A stretch of DNA of 64,000 nucleotides from Ciona savignyi (GCA_000149265.1 CH003389.1:384829-448828), one strand, 5' to 3'. Positions 22,800 through 35,472 are shown, numbered from the stretch's first letter. Made by a program: numbers and translations. The notes: generated by a model not told the origin, from the sequence alone.

Positions 22800-23620
22800 T
22801 AACTGCGAAAACATTGAAGCTGGAAAAAGAAGAAGTCGAAGCGTTCGTTGCTCCCGACTCGTCTTAGTAAAATGTCTCCAATTTCAAGTTCGGCTGACTA
22901 TCATTTTCTCGTTGCTGTGCTGATCAACGCAAACAGTGGTGTTATAAAGCTATCATGTATGTAGGTTCTTTAAAGATTAAGACCACTTAAGTACTTAATA
23001 CAAAAATATTTACAAATACTACGTATATGGGATAAGCACTACATGCTAACAAAATATCATTGTGCTTTCTTCGATTCTCAAAAGAACAAATTTTTATTTA
23101 ACTCCGTTTTTTTGCACCATTCTCGCAGTGGGATGTCATGTTTTTCATAAACAATTTTTGTTCGATAAACGATCTACAAAAATAACTAAATGGGCTAAAA
23201 CTACTGCCAATGGATTTTTGCTGAAGAATTATTACACACGCAAGTTTTTGTGCCTTTCGACGGGTGACAGTAACAATTGCAGTGTGTTGTAAATTTTAGA
23301 GACTTTCATTTTTGGTAAAACCCATAAGTTTTTCCAACACAACAAACATACTGTTTTATTGTTTAATACATTTGTGGTGCTATATTTTAGTGTACCAACG
23401 TTTACGTCCAAGCTTAGTTTTTAACGCCACTGTTTGTTTTGATGAGCACATCAACCGGAAAATGCTAGTCAGTTGAATTGGAAACCGGAGACTTTTTTTC
23501 CGAAACGACGAAGTTTCAACGACCAAAACAATTAAGTAGAAACGAACTAACACTAAGACTTCTTTTATTTACAGATTTAATGTTTTTACAGTTTCTATCA
23601 AAACTTAAGAAAAAAATAAT
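22800..23620. other. No feature recognised
   Basis: AT-rich sequence upstream of peptide gene 2. Two short open frames here have no motif or splice support. Confidence 0.45.
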
Positions 23621-24109
23621 AGCGTTTAAGTTTAACCTTTATTTAAACAATAAATTCTAACAATATAGAAATGCTAAAACATAGAATAAGGCAAATGTGA
23701 ATAAAGTGTTGCTTATGCGAGCCCAAGACAATGGAAGTTATGAGTCGAATTGCCATGAGTATTTTAGTTAATTAAGTTGTAAGCTGCGTTTTGTTATTAC
23801 AAACTTTGCTTTCAGGTATAATGTTAATAAAAAAACATTTAAAAGTGGAAAGTTTCAACTTACGACACGTCCACGATACCAAATATCTGTTTTCAAACTT
23901 ATTCTTGAGACAAAGCTGTTATGGTGTTTTACAAGAAAGAGTTGCTAAACGTTAACCACGCACATCTTTGCTAGTACCATGAAACCAACTCTACTTTGTA
24001 TGCGGAGTAAATGTGCGCTAAAGGGTCTATTTCATTTTTATTAATTTTGATTCTTCAACTGTTCTATAGAAGTTTAGAACCTTTAAGATTTTATACATGT
24101 GATAATAGT

Positions 24110-25610
24110 GTATAGAGTGTCAACCACGTGTTGGACCGCCACTATTTGTAAAACACATGCTGTATGCCATATATTCATGCTACAGGGTCCCAACTACAAT
24201 TTGTATTTTATACACTGAGTATGTAGTTTGTTTCTGCAAGCGTAAACGCATGGGTCCCATAGTTATCTAACCAAACTTCTTTTCCATTTATAGTTCCATG
24301 TGTAAATAAAGAATAGACGTCTTAAATTTACGAAGATTTCACCACAGATGTTTTAAATTAAAGCTTTTTTTCAAACGCTGTATGGTGAAATGAAGCTAAA
24401 TGCCCCAAACAGCCCGATCTAGTTTTACGCGGTTTAAGGGAATTCCCCTGGGTTTAGTAGACAAGTTTCTGTTTTTACATGTGGGTCATATTATGTAACA
24501 ATTCTTAAAGTTTTAATCTGATTTGACGAATCCTTGTTAAAGATGTCAGTGCGATATGGCATACCTGTCAATCATAATTTAGGAACATATCTTTGTTTTT
24601 AAGGGAATTACCCTAAGTAAATGTTTGCTTTATTTTAAATGGCACAGAGTGTCTAATGGTTTAACATTTCAGCAAATCTGATCAAAATTAGAGCAGCCAG
24701 TTAAGCGCTATGACCAAAAAGCTAAATATTTCATAAAAATAGCGTTTTGGTTTTAAACGTCCCAGGGGAATTCCCCTGGATTCATTACCCAAAGTTTTTG
24801 CACATCTAGACTATGTTGTCTTACAAATGTCAAATTTTTATTGCGATTCCATTACTCCTTTAGGTAGATGTCGGGGCGACATGGCATGCTTTTTACAATC
24901 CCGATATAAGAACAAAATCCTATTTTTTAGGGTATTTCCCTAGGTAATTTTTTTTCTAAATGTTAAATCAATGAATAATGCACTTACATTCCACCCAATC
25001 TGATTTAAATTGTAACAGTCGTTCAAGCGCTATGTCCAGAAATGCCATTTAAAAAAATAGCGTTTTGGTTTTAACGTCCCAGGGGAATTCGCCTGTATTT
25101 TTCACTTAAAATTTTTGGTTTCAACATATCTAGACCATGTTGTCTAACAATACACAAAGTTTTATTGCGATTCCATACCTTCTTTTTGGTAGATGTCGGG
25201 GCGGCATAGCATGCCTGTCACAATCATTATTTGAGAACAAAATCTTATTTTTTAGGGTATTTCCGTAGTATTTTTTTTAAATTTTTTTAAGTGTTAAATC
25301 AATGACTATTGCACTCACATTTTAATAAATCTGATTCAAAATGGAGCAGCTGTTCAAACGCTATGCTTAAAAAACCCAATATTTAAAAAAATACCGTTTT
25401 GGTTTATAACGTCTCAGGGGAATTCCCCTGAATTTATCACCCAAAATTTTGGTTTCTTTATATCTAGACCACGTTGTCTAAAAATCACAAAGTTTCATTG
25501 TGATTTCATTAACCCTTCTGGTAGATGTTGGGGCGACATGCCTTGCCGGTCAAGCGTTTGAAGAAAAAAAGGAAAATCATTTTCGAAAAAGGAAAATCAG
25601 TTTCATTTTT
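24110..25610 (-). repeat. Module A array (minus)
   Basis: Begins with the tail complement (GAGTGTCAACCACGTGTTG) and the core GGGTCCCATAGTTATC. Four diverged units follow, with AATTCCCCTGGG-type near-palindromes at about 24,437, 24,763, 25,078 and 25,415, and a head of TCAAGCGTTTGAAG. Nearly identical to 47,110-48,610. Confidence 0.85.
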
Positions 25611-25624
25611 CGACTTGACAGAGG

Positions 25625-25900
25625 CAATTGATAAATATCGAAATGAAGTTTGGTTACCCTAAAACCAATCTGTGTTTGCCTGCAGAAACAAACGGCATAC
25701 TATGTGTATAAGAAAGGTCCTACAGTATATTTCATAGACCAATTAGGAAACAAGATGTGTTTGCAAGCAGTGGTGATTAAACAAGTGGTTGACACTCTCG
25801 AATTGTTAATTCAGGTTTTGAAGTCCATATGTCGTAGGTACTTTTGCACATAAACGTGAACATAAAAGTCAAACTGCAGAACACATAACTTATTCAATTT
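25625..25900 (-). repeat. Module B copy without adjacent gene
   Basis: Shows the GAAGTTTGGTTACCC, AAACAAACGGCATACT, GTGGTTGACACTCTCGA and GAAGTCCATATG landmarks. It lies at the far end of the cassette, matching 48,640-48,900. Confidence 0.75.
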
Positions 25901-26080
25901 TTTTTCTTTTTATTTTGAATACCAAATATTTCTTTTTAAACCGCATAGCGCTTTAAATGAGTCGCACTAATTCAATGTTGACATCAATCACGCATTAATT
26001 CTGTTTTACATTGCAGTAAGGTGTTTCCAACTCATACGACTCTAACCTAATGGTTTGATTTCTGTCGAAGTCATTTAACC

Positions 26081-26531
26081 CAGCGGTTCCCAAACTGGGC
26101 GCCGCGGCGCCCTATGGAGCCGCGAGACTTTGCCAGAGGCGCCGCGAAAGCATGCGGAAGTTGCTGCATTTATTATATATTTTTCTCACTAAAAAATTAC
26201 AGTACATGTGTTAGTTGGAGATGTATGAGCCTGGTGTGCAACCCCATAAAGTAATCGTTTTACTTGTTAAAAATCCATTGTTCGGTGTTAACTGCCACAT
26301 TTGCTGGCTAACGTTGCATTGTTTTTTTGTCAAATAACTGTTTTGCATTGATTGACTGTTCCTCAATCGTCAATTCAGTGAATAGTTTTGAAGAATTGGA
26401 ATGGTTATCAAAGTGCGTACTAGTCTGGATATACAATACTTGTAGTTTGAACATTTTGGCATTATGAGGGAGCCGCAAGGTTTAAAAAGTTTACAAAAGG
26501 CGCCGCCAACAAAAAAGTTTGGGAACCGCTG
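26081..26531. mobile_element. Non-autonomous hAT-type element
   Basis: The 451-bp insertion starts CAGCGGTTCCCAAACT and ends in its exact complement, with the 8-bp target duplication ATTTAACC on both sides (26,073-26,080 and 26,532-26,539). The paralogous segment at 49,080-49,087 has a single ATTTAACC and no insertion, a clean empty site. Eight-base duplication and this terminus type are typical of the hAT superfamily. No transposase inside. Confidence 0.93.
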
Positions 26532-26879
26532 ATTTAACCAATTATTTTCCATATCTCTCCAATGCAAACTGAAATTACACAAAGGGCTCTCAATCAAAAT
26601 CCTGCCATAGAATGTCTTAGATTTTATTTATTATTTAACATCAAGCTAGGAGATTTTTAGCTGGAGATAAACAATTAACACCTTTATTTTAAAAAGTTTT
26701 TCTCCACTATTACCAAACTTTACAGCTAAACTAGAACACCGGCACTGCCTAGGTACAAACATTCGGGAAGCCCTACCATTGGTACTCGCCAAAATAATTA
26801 AACACCGTGATAGGAGAGGGCAGCATGTTATTTTCGACCGCACATGGATTGAAATTTCTTCTTTTTTAAAACTGTTTAA

Positions 26880-27165
26880 ATCATCAATAAGCTTGACGCA
26901 ACTGCATTGCTAGTCATATCATCTAAAGTAATGTTATTGTAATACAAACCACCCACAGCGGTTTTAAGCATACAGACGTGGACTTTTTAGTTTTACTTTA
27001 CCAAAGGGATAATGAAATCTTGTACCCAAATTGAATCTTACAGCTAAACGCCGTACAAATGATAATTTCACCCAGTAAATCAGTCGATCGACCTGTATAC
27101 CGCTGCACCATGCAGCTGCATTTTGTCGATCGTCATAGTCATTACTTGATCACGTGGGAAAACGC
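26880..27165 (-). repeat. Module D, 3' flank of the sulfotransferase cassette
   Basis: Matches 49,490-49,720 and, inverted, 31,870-32,110 and 37,380-37,620. Landmarks are CACAGCGGTTTTAAGC, CCCAGTAA, CACCATGCAGCTGCATTTTG-like and TGATCACGTGGG. Confidence 0.75.
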
Positions 27166-27177
27166 AGAGCTGAATAG

Positions 27178-27475
27178 TATCTATAGGATATTCATGTTTA
27201 TCCCCGCGAATGGGAAAACCAAGGGGGTTAACACACGGGCGATCGTCAGATTACCTCGCGCCCATCGTCGGGTTACCGAAGCTATTTCAGTGTGTTGTAT
27301 ATGATAAAGACGTTTCTGCAATTTGGTAGAACCCATTAATCTGCTGGGTTCAGGAAATCTCCCTAAAGTGCCTTGCCCAAGAACACAACCGACTAGCTAG
27401 CGACCAATTTCGCACCTGCAATCTTTCGATTGAAAGGCGAGGCACTTAACCGCTAGACCAACCGGCCGGACAAAT
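27178..27475 (-). mobile_element. tRNA-derived SINE (minus), younger insertion
   Basis: Near full length with tRNA-like head at the right (GGTCTAGCGGTTAAGTGCC complement) and TATCCTATAG-type tail at the left. The paralogous position at about 49,718 lacks it (GCTGAATGACGTCTTAG), so it was inserted after the segment duplicated. Confidence 0.85.
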
Positions 27476-27479
27476 GGCG

Positions 27480-28110
27480 TCTTAGGTCTCCGATTGTTCA
27501 AGAACACGAGGACAGATCTATAGCGCTTGACAAGATGCTTTCTTTTTTAAGAATATGTGCCTCTGACACGAATATTCTTTTGTTAACTGCTCTTGGAAAA
27601 GACGATCGGTTTGGTAATGGGACCCATGCGTTTATGCTTGAAGAAACAAAACTATGGCAGTCCGGTTGAAACTTTCTGGAATGTTAGATAACTTGGCGTG
27701 CACATTTCTGAAGACTAGATATATTGTGTAATAACGGAAAACAAGATCGGTTTGTTACCTCAGGGACCATGCGTTTCTGCTTGCAGAAACTAACTAAATA
27801 CTATATAAAGTACACCAAATGTAGTTATGAACCCTGCTTGTATAAACACATAGCATAAAAACACAAGAAATACAGTATAAGTTCGTTCTTAAATATTGGT
27901 TTATTAATTCTGAGTTCCCTGATAAATATATAATTTTAAGGTAACTAGATTCATTTTTACTGCATCTGTGCTCATACTTACTTACACATCAGATCTTTGT
28001 AATATCAATTAGAATGCGCTTTGTGGACATGAGTAACATTGCAAAGAGTTGTCCGTACTTTATAAAATATCTGCTTACCTTAAATTATTCATGGTAAACA
28101 ACAATAACAA
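27480..28110 (-). repeat. Module C, immediate 3' flank of the sulfotransferase gene
   Basis: Recurs downstream of the other copies (inverted at 31.2-31.6 and 36.5-37.05 kb; direct at 43.8-44.4 and 49.75-50.4 kb). It contains two diverged GGGACCCATGCGTTT core boxes. Confidence 0.8.
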
Positions 28111-28120
28111 ATGTAAACAT

Positions 28121-29168
28121 CTACCAAGTTTTAAACCCCGATGTTGGGTTTATCCAACCTTTTAAGAAACTTGGGTTTTTGTAAATTGTGTAACCGCCGT
28201 AGGCGCCAAGCAAAGCCAACACTCCAAGGGAAAACTTCATTTCTCTCATCATTCTAATCATGATAGGATGGCTCTCCATGTAATCCCTTATAATGGAAGC
28301 ACGCGCATTTGCGTGAGGAAACGGTTTATCAGGAATCTCTTCGCCAAGAAACTCGCACAGTGGAGCCCATCCGTCCTTAAAATTGTACACAAGCAGCTTG
28401 TCCTTTGGTGCATTCTTTTGTAAATGTGGTCAATGTAAAAGTTGTATAAGCGCAAACTTAATGTATGTTTGGACACTTACAAGAAGAATGTCTGCGTTGT
28501 GGGTTCTATATAAACGTTTCAACACCAGCTCGCTTCTGTCATATTTGGACCAAGGCCACCGTCGGCGTGAAGATAATTCTACTTGCACTATAAAGAGATT
28601 TTGTAAAACACCACGGTTTTTTTAGCATAAAAAAACTATGCTTTGGCCACATTTAATAATCCCATGTCGGATTAAACTGCATACCACATATAAATGCAGG
28701 CTACATACTGGTAGACTCTGTGAAGCAAAAATATTGCCATCCAGAATACGACAAAACTTGCATCAGTATATACAAAGGATCAGAATCAATCGACGTCAAT
28801 TGAGTTAGGAGGCTTCGGTACCAAGAATCCTCGTCTCGAATGGAAACCACAATCTGTACACAGTGCAATTATAAATCGTGTCCTATTTAAAGACTTGTCG
28901 TAAATGCTGAACTTACTTTGGCATCTGGGTAAGCCTTTAAGATTTCATCCCAAAACAGATAACAGGGACTATCGACGACTGCATCAACGCCTTTGTACAT
29001 TCTTCTAAAGTCCTTAGCTGTTCCTCCATATTTTATTAGTTTGCGCCATTCTTTTCCCAGGTACCAAGAGTTTTCCAGCCAGTCGTATGTATTGTATCCG
29101 AACTCTTGGAACACTGCTGCCATGGTTTTAGTACCAGTTTTGGCATAACCGGCATAAATGACCTTCAT
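28121..29168 (-). CDS. Sulfotransferase-like P-loop protein, copy 1, intact
   Basis: Four exons: 29,168-28,917; 28,853-28,709; 28,587-28,481; 28,414-28,121. They join in phase to 265 residues. Residues 7-15 (GYAKTGTKT) form the 5'-phosphosulfate-binding P-loop. Exon 2 opens with a SIRDEDSWYRS motif, and SIRDxxxWY at this place is typical of Sulfotransfer_4 family proteins. Exon 3 carries SSRRRWPWSK. Exon 4 holds a conserved PLCEFLGEEIPDKPFPHAN stretch, then one hydrophobic segment (FSLGVLALLGAYGGYTIY) near residues 229-246. There is no signal peptide, so a tail anchor is predicted. Sulfate transfer from PAPS is the family reaction, but the acceptor is unknown. Note Cys in exon 2 (YFCF) where other copies have Arg. 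Confidence 0.85.
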
Positions 29169-29289
29169 TCTTTCTTTTTGTTGCTATAGATGCTCGATTA
29201 AGTCAAGTAGAAACGTGTAGACGAGCTAGGTTTTTATTCACCGTCATCAGTTTTGATTCGCCAAAGTTAGCTAATGCTGCATTAATGAT

Positions 29290-29995
29290 TAACTCTGAAG
29301 AATTGACTTTTGAAGCGTTTCATTTTGCGGGTTGCCGGAGGCTATTAAAAGTCGTTAACGAGTGCGGAGAATTAACATCGAAAAGAAGTTTGGATACCCA
29401 CAAACCTATCCGTTTTTGCCAGCAGAAACAAGCGGCATACTAGGTGTATGAAATAATGGACCCTGCTTGCGCAAACGTAGAAAACAAAATGTTTTTGCAA
29501 ACAGTGGTGATTAAGCAAGTGGTTGACACTCTCGTGTTGTAAATTCAGGTTTTGAAGTCCATATGGCGAAGTTACCTTTGCACATGAACGTAAACATAAA
29601 CCCAAAGTGCAGCATCCATAACTCATTCAAATTTGGGCAATAAGCTCCAGAAAATCAAATGTTAAAAAGTTTAAGTATGCCTAAAAAACGTTAATGGTAA
29701 TACCTTTATGTTACCACGAAAAATCACTTAAAGTAAAAATAAAGTAAATAAAGTCGTTGGCAACAGACCTTGTTTTTTTATATGTTTTAATACCGATTCG
29801 TTTCACTGACCCATCACTTACTTAATCACCACTGTTTGCAAAAACATCCTGTTTTCTACGTTGGCGCAAGCAGGGTCCCATAGAATATTTTATACACCGA
29901 GTACGCCGTTTGTTTCTGCTGGGAAATTTTAATGGCTTCAGTAAACTTTCAAAACGAAACGCTTTAAAAGTCAATATCATTGCGGTTAATCATTA
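29290..29995. repeat. Head-to-head module B pair between copies 1 and 2
   Basis: 29,290-29,760 is module B facing copy 1 (minus). 29,775-29,995 is a shorter module B facing copy 2 (plus). Together they fill most of the 951-bp divergent intergenic region. Both contain the start-proximal phrase AATGATATTGACTTTTGAAGC or its complement. Confidence 0.75.
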
Positions 29996-30119
29996 ATGTA
30001 GTATTTGCGAACTTTGGCGAATAAACCTGCTCATTGTGCATATAAACGTAGCTAGCCTATACGCCTCTTCTTGACTTCTATAGCAACAAAACGAGCATCT
30101 ATAGCAACAAAAGGAAAGA

Positions 30120-31172
30120 ATGAAGGTAATTTATGCCGGTTATGCCAAAACTGGTACTAAACTATGACAGCAGTGTTTCAAGAGTTTGGGTACACTACAT
30201 ACGATTGGCTCGAAAACTCTTGGTACCTGGGAAAGGAATGGCGCAAACTAATAAAATATGGAGGAACAGCTGAGGATTTTAAGAGAATGTACAAAGGCGT
30301 TAATGCAGTCGTCGACAGTCCATGTTATCTGTTTTGGGAGGAAATCTTAAAGGCTTACCCAGACGCCAAAGTAAGATCAGTATTTACGACACGTCTTTAA
30401 ATAGGACACGATTTATAATTGCACTGTGTACAGATTGTGGTTTCTATTCGAGACGAGGATTCTTGGTACCGAAGCGCCATAACTCAAATGACGTCTGTTG
30501 ACTCTGATCCCTTGTATATACTGATGCAAGTTTTGTCGTATTCTGGATGGCAATATTTTCGCTTCACAGAGTCTGCCAGTATGTAGCATTCATTTCTATG
30601 TGATATTTAGTTTAAACCGATACGGGATTATTTAAAGTTGACATATTATAGGGTTCGAAAACTAGTAACGAAAACTACTTTTTTATACAAAACCTTTTTA
30701 TAGTGCAAGTTGTTCTATCTTCCCGCCGACGTTGGCCTTGGTCCAAATTTGACAGAAACGAGCTGGTGTTGAAGCGTTTATATAAAACCCACAACGCAAA
30801 CATTCTTCTTGTAAGTGTGCAAATACGAGTTCACTTTACGCTATAACACTACAACATTGACCACATTTACAATAGAATGCACCAAAGGACAAGCTGCTTG
30901 TGTACAATTTTAGGGACGAATGGGCTCCACTGTGCGAATTTCTTGGCGAGGAGATTACTGATAAACCGTTTCCTCACGCAAATGTGGGTGCTTCCATTAT
31001 AAGGGATTACATGGAAAGCCATCCTATCATGATTAGAATGATGAGAGATATGATGTTTTCCATTGGAGTTTTGACTTTGCTTGGCGCCTACACCGGGTAT
31101 AAAATTTACGAAAACCCAAGTTTCCTGAAAGGTTGCATAAACTCGGCAACATCGTGGTTAAAAATTTGGTAG
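30120..31172 (+). pseudogene. Sulfotransferase-like copy 2, frameshifted in the P-loop exon
   Basis: Exons 30,120-30,370; 30,434-30,578; 30,704-30,810; 30,876-31,172, with all splice sites kept. Exon 1 is 251 bp rather than 252: one base is missing right after the P-loop codons (ACTAAACTATG where others have ACTAAAACCATG). The ATG frame hits a stop there. Translation from the in-frame region past the break would lack the P-loop. Exons 2 to 4 are otherwise open, with substitutions such as IYENPSFLKGC. A recent pseudogene, or a sequencing error in an A run. Confidence 0.85.
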
Positions 31173-31179
31173 ATTTTTA

Positions 31180-32235
31180 CATTATTGTTGTTGTGGTTTA
31201 CTATTAATATTTTAAGGTGTCCTTGTGTCCCCAAAGTCCATTTTAATTGATATTTTAAAAGATCTAAAGAGTAAGTACGGGCACAGAGGCAGTAAAGATG
31301 CATCTACTTAATTTAAAATGAAATATTTAACACAGAACTTGAAATTAAGAAACCATTTTTAAAGAACGAACTTAAATTGAATTTCATTTAGAAACTACAG
31401 AGACCACGTCCTAAACCACCTCGATTTGTAAAATTCAATTTGTATGCTATGTGCTTATGCAAGCAGCGTCCCTAACCACATTTGGTGTATTATTTTAATT
31501 GTATTTAGTTTGTTTGTGCAAGCAGAAACGCATGGGTCCCATTACTAAACCAATCTTCCTTTTTAAGTGCAGTTAACAAAAGAATATTCGTGTCAGAACC
31601 ACATATATTTTTTTAAATTCAAGTATCTTATCAAGCGCTATAGCGAAAAGAAGCTAAATTCCTAAAACAGCATGATTTAGTTTTTCACGGCTTCAAAGAA
31701 TTCGCCTTGGTTTAGTTCATACATTTCTAGGCCTATCCTCGAGGAAACTACTGGTGCAAAATTTGATCATAAAAGTTAGGTGTTAAGGCTTATGCGCCCT
31801 TTTGGTGTTGCCGTTCACCCCGGCGACTATGCCCATAAGGTAACGTCTTTGTTCGTGGATTAAATCCACGTACTTCTTTAGTGTACAGATCGTGAGTCCA
31901 TTGATCTGGCGTTTGCCCACGTGATCAAGTAAAGTCGATGACGATCGACAAAATAAAGCTGCATGGTGCAGCGGAATACACGTCGATCGAATGCATTACT
32001 GGGTGAAATTAACATTTGAACAGCGTTTAGCTGTGAACCTTAATTTGTGTACAAGAATTCAATTTCCCTTTGGTGAAGTAAAACTAAAAAGTCCAAGTCT
32101 GTGTGCTTAAAGCCGCTGTGCGTGGTTTGTATCAGAATTCAGTATGTGCTGCTGGGCAGCGCGCCGGTTTTCTCGTTTAACTGTGAAGTTTTGTAATAGT
32201 GGAGCTGTTACTTTCGCGGGTTGATTAACGGGTTG
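31180..32235 (+). repeat. Modules C and D downstream of copy 2
   Basis: 31,180-31,640 is module C in plus orientation, more diverged than elsewhere. 31,650-32,235 is module D, interrupted at its end (near GTTTTGTAATAGTGGAGC) by the hAT transposase remnant and resumed at about 33,985. Confidence 0.7.
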
Positions 32236-32394
32236 CTATAATTTGAAAATGACACGTATCGTTAAATAAACATGCAGTTTATGTCCTCTAGTTGTACGTG
32301 GCGATCATGGTTGATACGGAACGGTGATTGATACGGTTACGGAACGGTGGTTGAGATTAATAGGGAGCGGAAGGTTAATACGGGTTTTTGCATA

Positions 32395-33375
32395 ATTAAA
32401 ATAAAGGAACCATTTAAGGATAGCATGCACAGCTTGATGACGCGACAGCCATCGAACTTCACTCAAAGGCCTGAACGACAATATCGTTTCATCAAGAATT
32501 GCTGCTAGGTCCTCCATTTTACTTTTCTTCACAGTGGATCGAGAGAAAGTAGTCTATACAGTTTTTATAAAGGTTTCTAAATCTCGCATAAACGGCACAT
32601 CTTTCGAGGCGTTATCAATACCTAAGTCCTCTCTTGTGCCACGCAGTGTTGTTCTGTTAGGTGTGGTATTTGTCGTTTTAACAAAGCTGCAACTCCGTTT
32701 CGTTTAGCTAGCATTACGGAGGCACTATCTGAAGTTAGCATAACCATTCTCTGCAAGTCTAGCCCATGTGTGGAATAAAATTTAGTAATTGCCTCAACAA
32801 TATCGTGAGCAGTGCATCCTGTCAGCTGAATAATTCCACCAAACACAGTTAGATAGGTTGCGTCGTTTTCATTCCGATATTTAATATAAAGAACAGCATT
32901 TTGTGCACTGATATATCAGTGCTCTCATCGACTATGAGCGTGTGAAAAACTGACTTTTCAATATTTTTCATTGTCTCACCCTGCACTACTTCATTTATTG
33001 AATCTACAAATTCAAACGCATAATTTTTGCTGCGCCAGCTCTGTGGCATGCTAACATACTTTGCCATGTGGTCGTGAATTTTTTGAACCAACAGCATTGA
33101 TGCATTTATACTGATGGCGAGCAAAATATTGTCAATGAGGATTTTAATGCGTTCCGGGTCAGATTTTCTTTTAAGCGACAATTCATTTCTTATCTCCCGA
33201 TCTTGTACACTCTAACATAATAAAGTGCCGATTTCTTTACCTTTCTGACGTCTTTGTATAATTTTAACAGCGTTCAGATGACTTTCATGTTTAACATGGC
33301 GTTTAAGGTAGTCCAATTTCCAGTCTCCCCATATTTCGCCTTCTGAAAACGTCCAACTAAACCTCATCTGACAAT
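32395..33375 (-). pseudogene. Degenerate hAT transposase
   Basis: Read on the minus strand, three frames in turn give hAT-family motifs. First a BED-like finger remnant (WKLDYLKRHVKHESHLNAV), then FHTLIVDESTDISVHK with the first catalytic Asp region. Next comes TSDSASVMLAKRNGVAALLK, then SEVRWLSRHQAV near the end. At least one stop and two frame changes separate them. It resembles the hAT group from which ZBED/C17orf113-like vertebrate genes were derived. The terminal repeats could not be fixed. It interrupts a module D that is continuous at 37.6-37.8 kb. Confidence 0.8.
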
Positions 33376-34940
33376 AACAGACAACTAATTACTCAACTGT
33401 AGAAATACTACTATAGTCAATAAGTGAATTACAAAACATTCGCGAATGTCTAACATACGCTTTTATGACGTAATAGACGATAATCAATACGGATATTATG
33501 AAACGTTAAAATGGGCAAATTTTGGCACAGTGTGCATTTTTTTTATTAAGTTTTTTTAACCCATTTACAAACAAATTATTTTGTGCTCGATTTGGATTAA
33601 TCTGTGCGCGAACAAACTGAAAGACGTGCGCAATTGCGCACGCGCGCAGCTTAGAGAGAACATTGCATATCAGTAATTTACGGCTATACATATAAAATAA
33701 TAAACATTACACACTCACCAAACTTTGGCTCTAAACGGGACGGAAAATACGATATCGGATAAAAATGGTATTCTGCAGTCTGTACGTTAACTGATTCGAA
33801 AAGAAAGAAAGTTCTAACATGCGGTCTAGTCTAGTACAGGCATTTGCCAAATAAACTGCCATTGTTACGTATTTTGGTTATGACGCAATTTATGATTTAC
33901 CATAGACATCAATAAAACATATACGCAAATGAATAAATAATGGGTCGAGATATCCTACAGAAGCAGTGCTTCGTGAAACAAAGGTGTTGATTATGCATCT
34001 TCTAGCTGTTTTGTTGGGGAAAAGTTCCCAATGTATGGAGGGGTACCAGCTCAAAAATTTTAAGCTAAAGTAATGAGGGTTTTGGTTAGGTTGCAGATCC
34101 AAACTTCAATTCTAAATAGGAAAAAAATTAAGACTTTCTGTTGCAGGATTTTAAGTGAGACAGGGAGAATAACTGGTCTTCGACAGCAATCCTGTAACAT
34201 CTGAAAATCAAAATATGGTTTCGATTTAATGTTTTTAAAATGTCTATGTTAACTACTGTGAGGTCATTTTTCGTAATAATGAATATTTATAATTCCGTGA
34301 ACCTCGTGGTTTTCTTTTCTTTATTGTACTGGCGCTTGTAATGACACCATGTATATTTGCATACTGAATCTATATATACCTACGGGAAAACAGTTGGTAA
34401 GCGAATTGTTTATTAATAATTGTTATAGGTGTATATTTATGTAATAATATTGCAATGGAAAATCGATCAACGCATAACGTCCAGGCAATAAAGAAACCAC
34501 CCATCAACCATAGTGAGATTTGGAGTGTGCGAGTCAACGCGTTTAAACTGTTCACCATGTTAAGGACCCGGGTGTAAGTAGGTCGCACCAAAAGAAGGTG
34601 GTACACGACTAATAGGTTACGGCCGTATGAGTTGGCAATAGCTTACAACCATGTAAAACATAATTAATAAGTGATTTATTTCAACATTTAATAATAATTA
34701 TTTTAAATAACCGGTTTATGTATTTGCTCGCATTTTAAATATCTTGTGGGTTAGGGCGACGCAGTTGAAACGTAATGTGCAGTTTAAAAAAAGAGAATCG
34801 GTCTCCAAAAAAGAAAAAAAATTGCCTTCAACGGTCGGACGTCGATACCAAACAGCTTCTACTTCGATATGTATATTTGTTCAGATGTTTTATATAATGG
34901 TAATATGTACTTTATTTACTTGTGTATTTTTAGTTTAAGT
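33376..34940. other. hAT flank and remainder of module D, no gene seen
   Basis: 33,376-33,980 is probably the rest of the hAT insertion and is AT-rich. 33,985-34,140 resumes module D (CATCTTCTAGCTGTTTTG, CTCAAAAATT). 34,600-34,660 has GGTTACGGCCGTATGAGTTG, which recurs at 37,970-38,010 before the next cassette. No exon-like sequence. Confidence 0.55.
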
Positions 34941-34944
34941 GTTT

Positions 34945-35345
34945 TTCCCTGGTAACATGAAGGTATTACTAATTAACGTTTTTTAAGCATACTTAACTTT
35001 TTTGGCATTTGAAATTCTGGAGATTTTGGCCAAATTTAAATTAGATATGTGTGTTGCACTTCGGCTTTTATGTTTACGTTTATGTGCAAAAGTAGCTTCG
35101 TCATATAAACTTCAAAACCCATATTTACAACTCGAGAGTGTCAACCACTTGCTTTATCACCACTGTCTTTTTTTCACATTTGTGTATAAGCAGACTCCCA
35201 CAGTATATTTCATACACCGAGCATGCCGTTCGTTTTAGCAGGCAAAAACGGATTGGTTTGTGGGTAACCTAACTTCGTTTCGATGCTTATCTCCACCCTT
35301 CTTGAAACGCTTCAAAAGTAAATATCATTGCGGTTAACCATTAAC
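34945..35345 (+). repeat. Module B upstream of copy 3
   Basis: Shows GGTAACATGAAGGTATTAC, GAGAGTGTCAACCACTTGC, CACAGTATATTTCATACACC and ATCATTGCGGTTAACCATTA in the plus orientation. Confidence 0.8.
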
Positions 35346-35472
35346 GTAGAATTGCTAACTTGTCGAATAAAACAGATGATTTCTGCATGAACAGATGACT
35401 ACAAAAAAAACCTAGCTCGCTTACACGTCTCTTCTTGACTTAATCGAGCATCTATAGCAACAAAAGAAAAGA

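Larger units (their letters stand above)
23625..29750. repeat. Segmental duplication containing sulfotransferase copy 1
   Basis: Collinear with 46,640-51,900: unique-looking start (ACATAGAATAAGGCAAATGTG), module A array, module B, E-type flank, D, C, gene, B. The extra length is largely explained by a 451-bp hAT-type MITE and a roughly 300-bp SINE that the other copy lacks. Confidence 0.88.
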
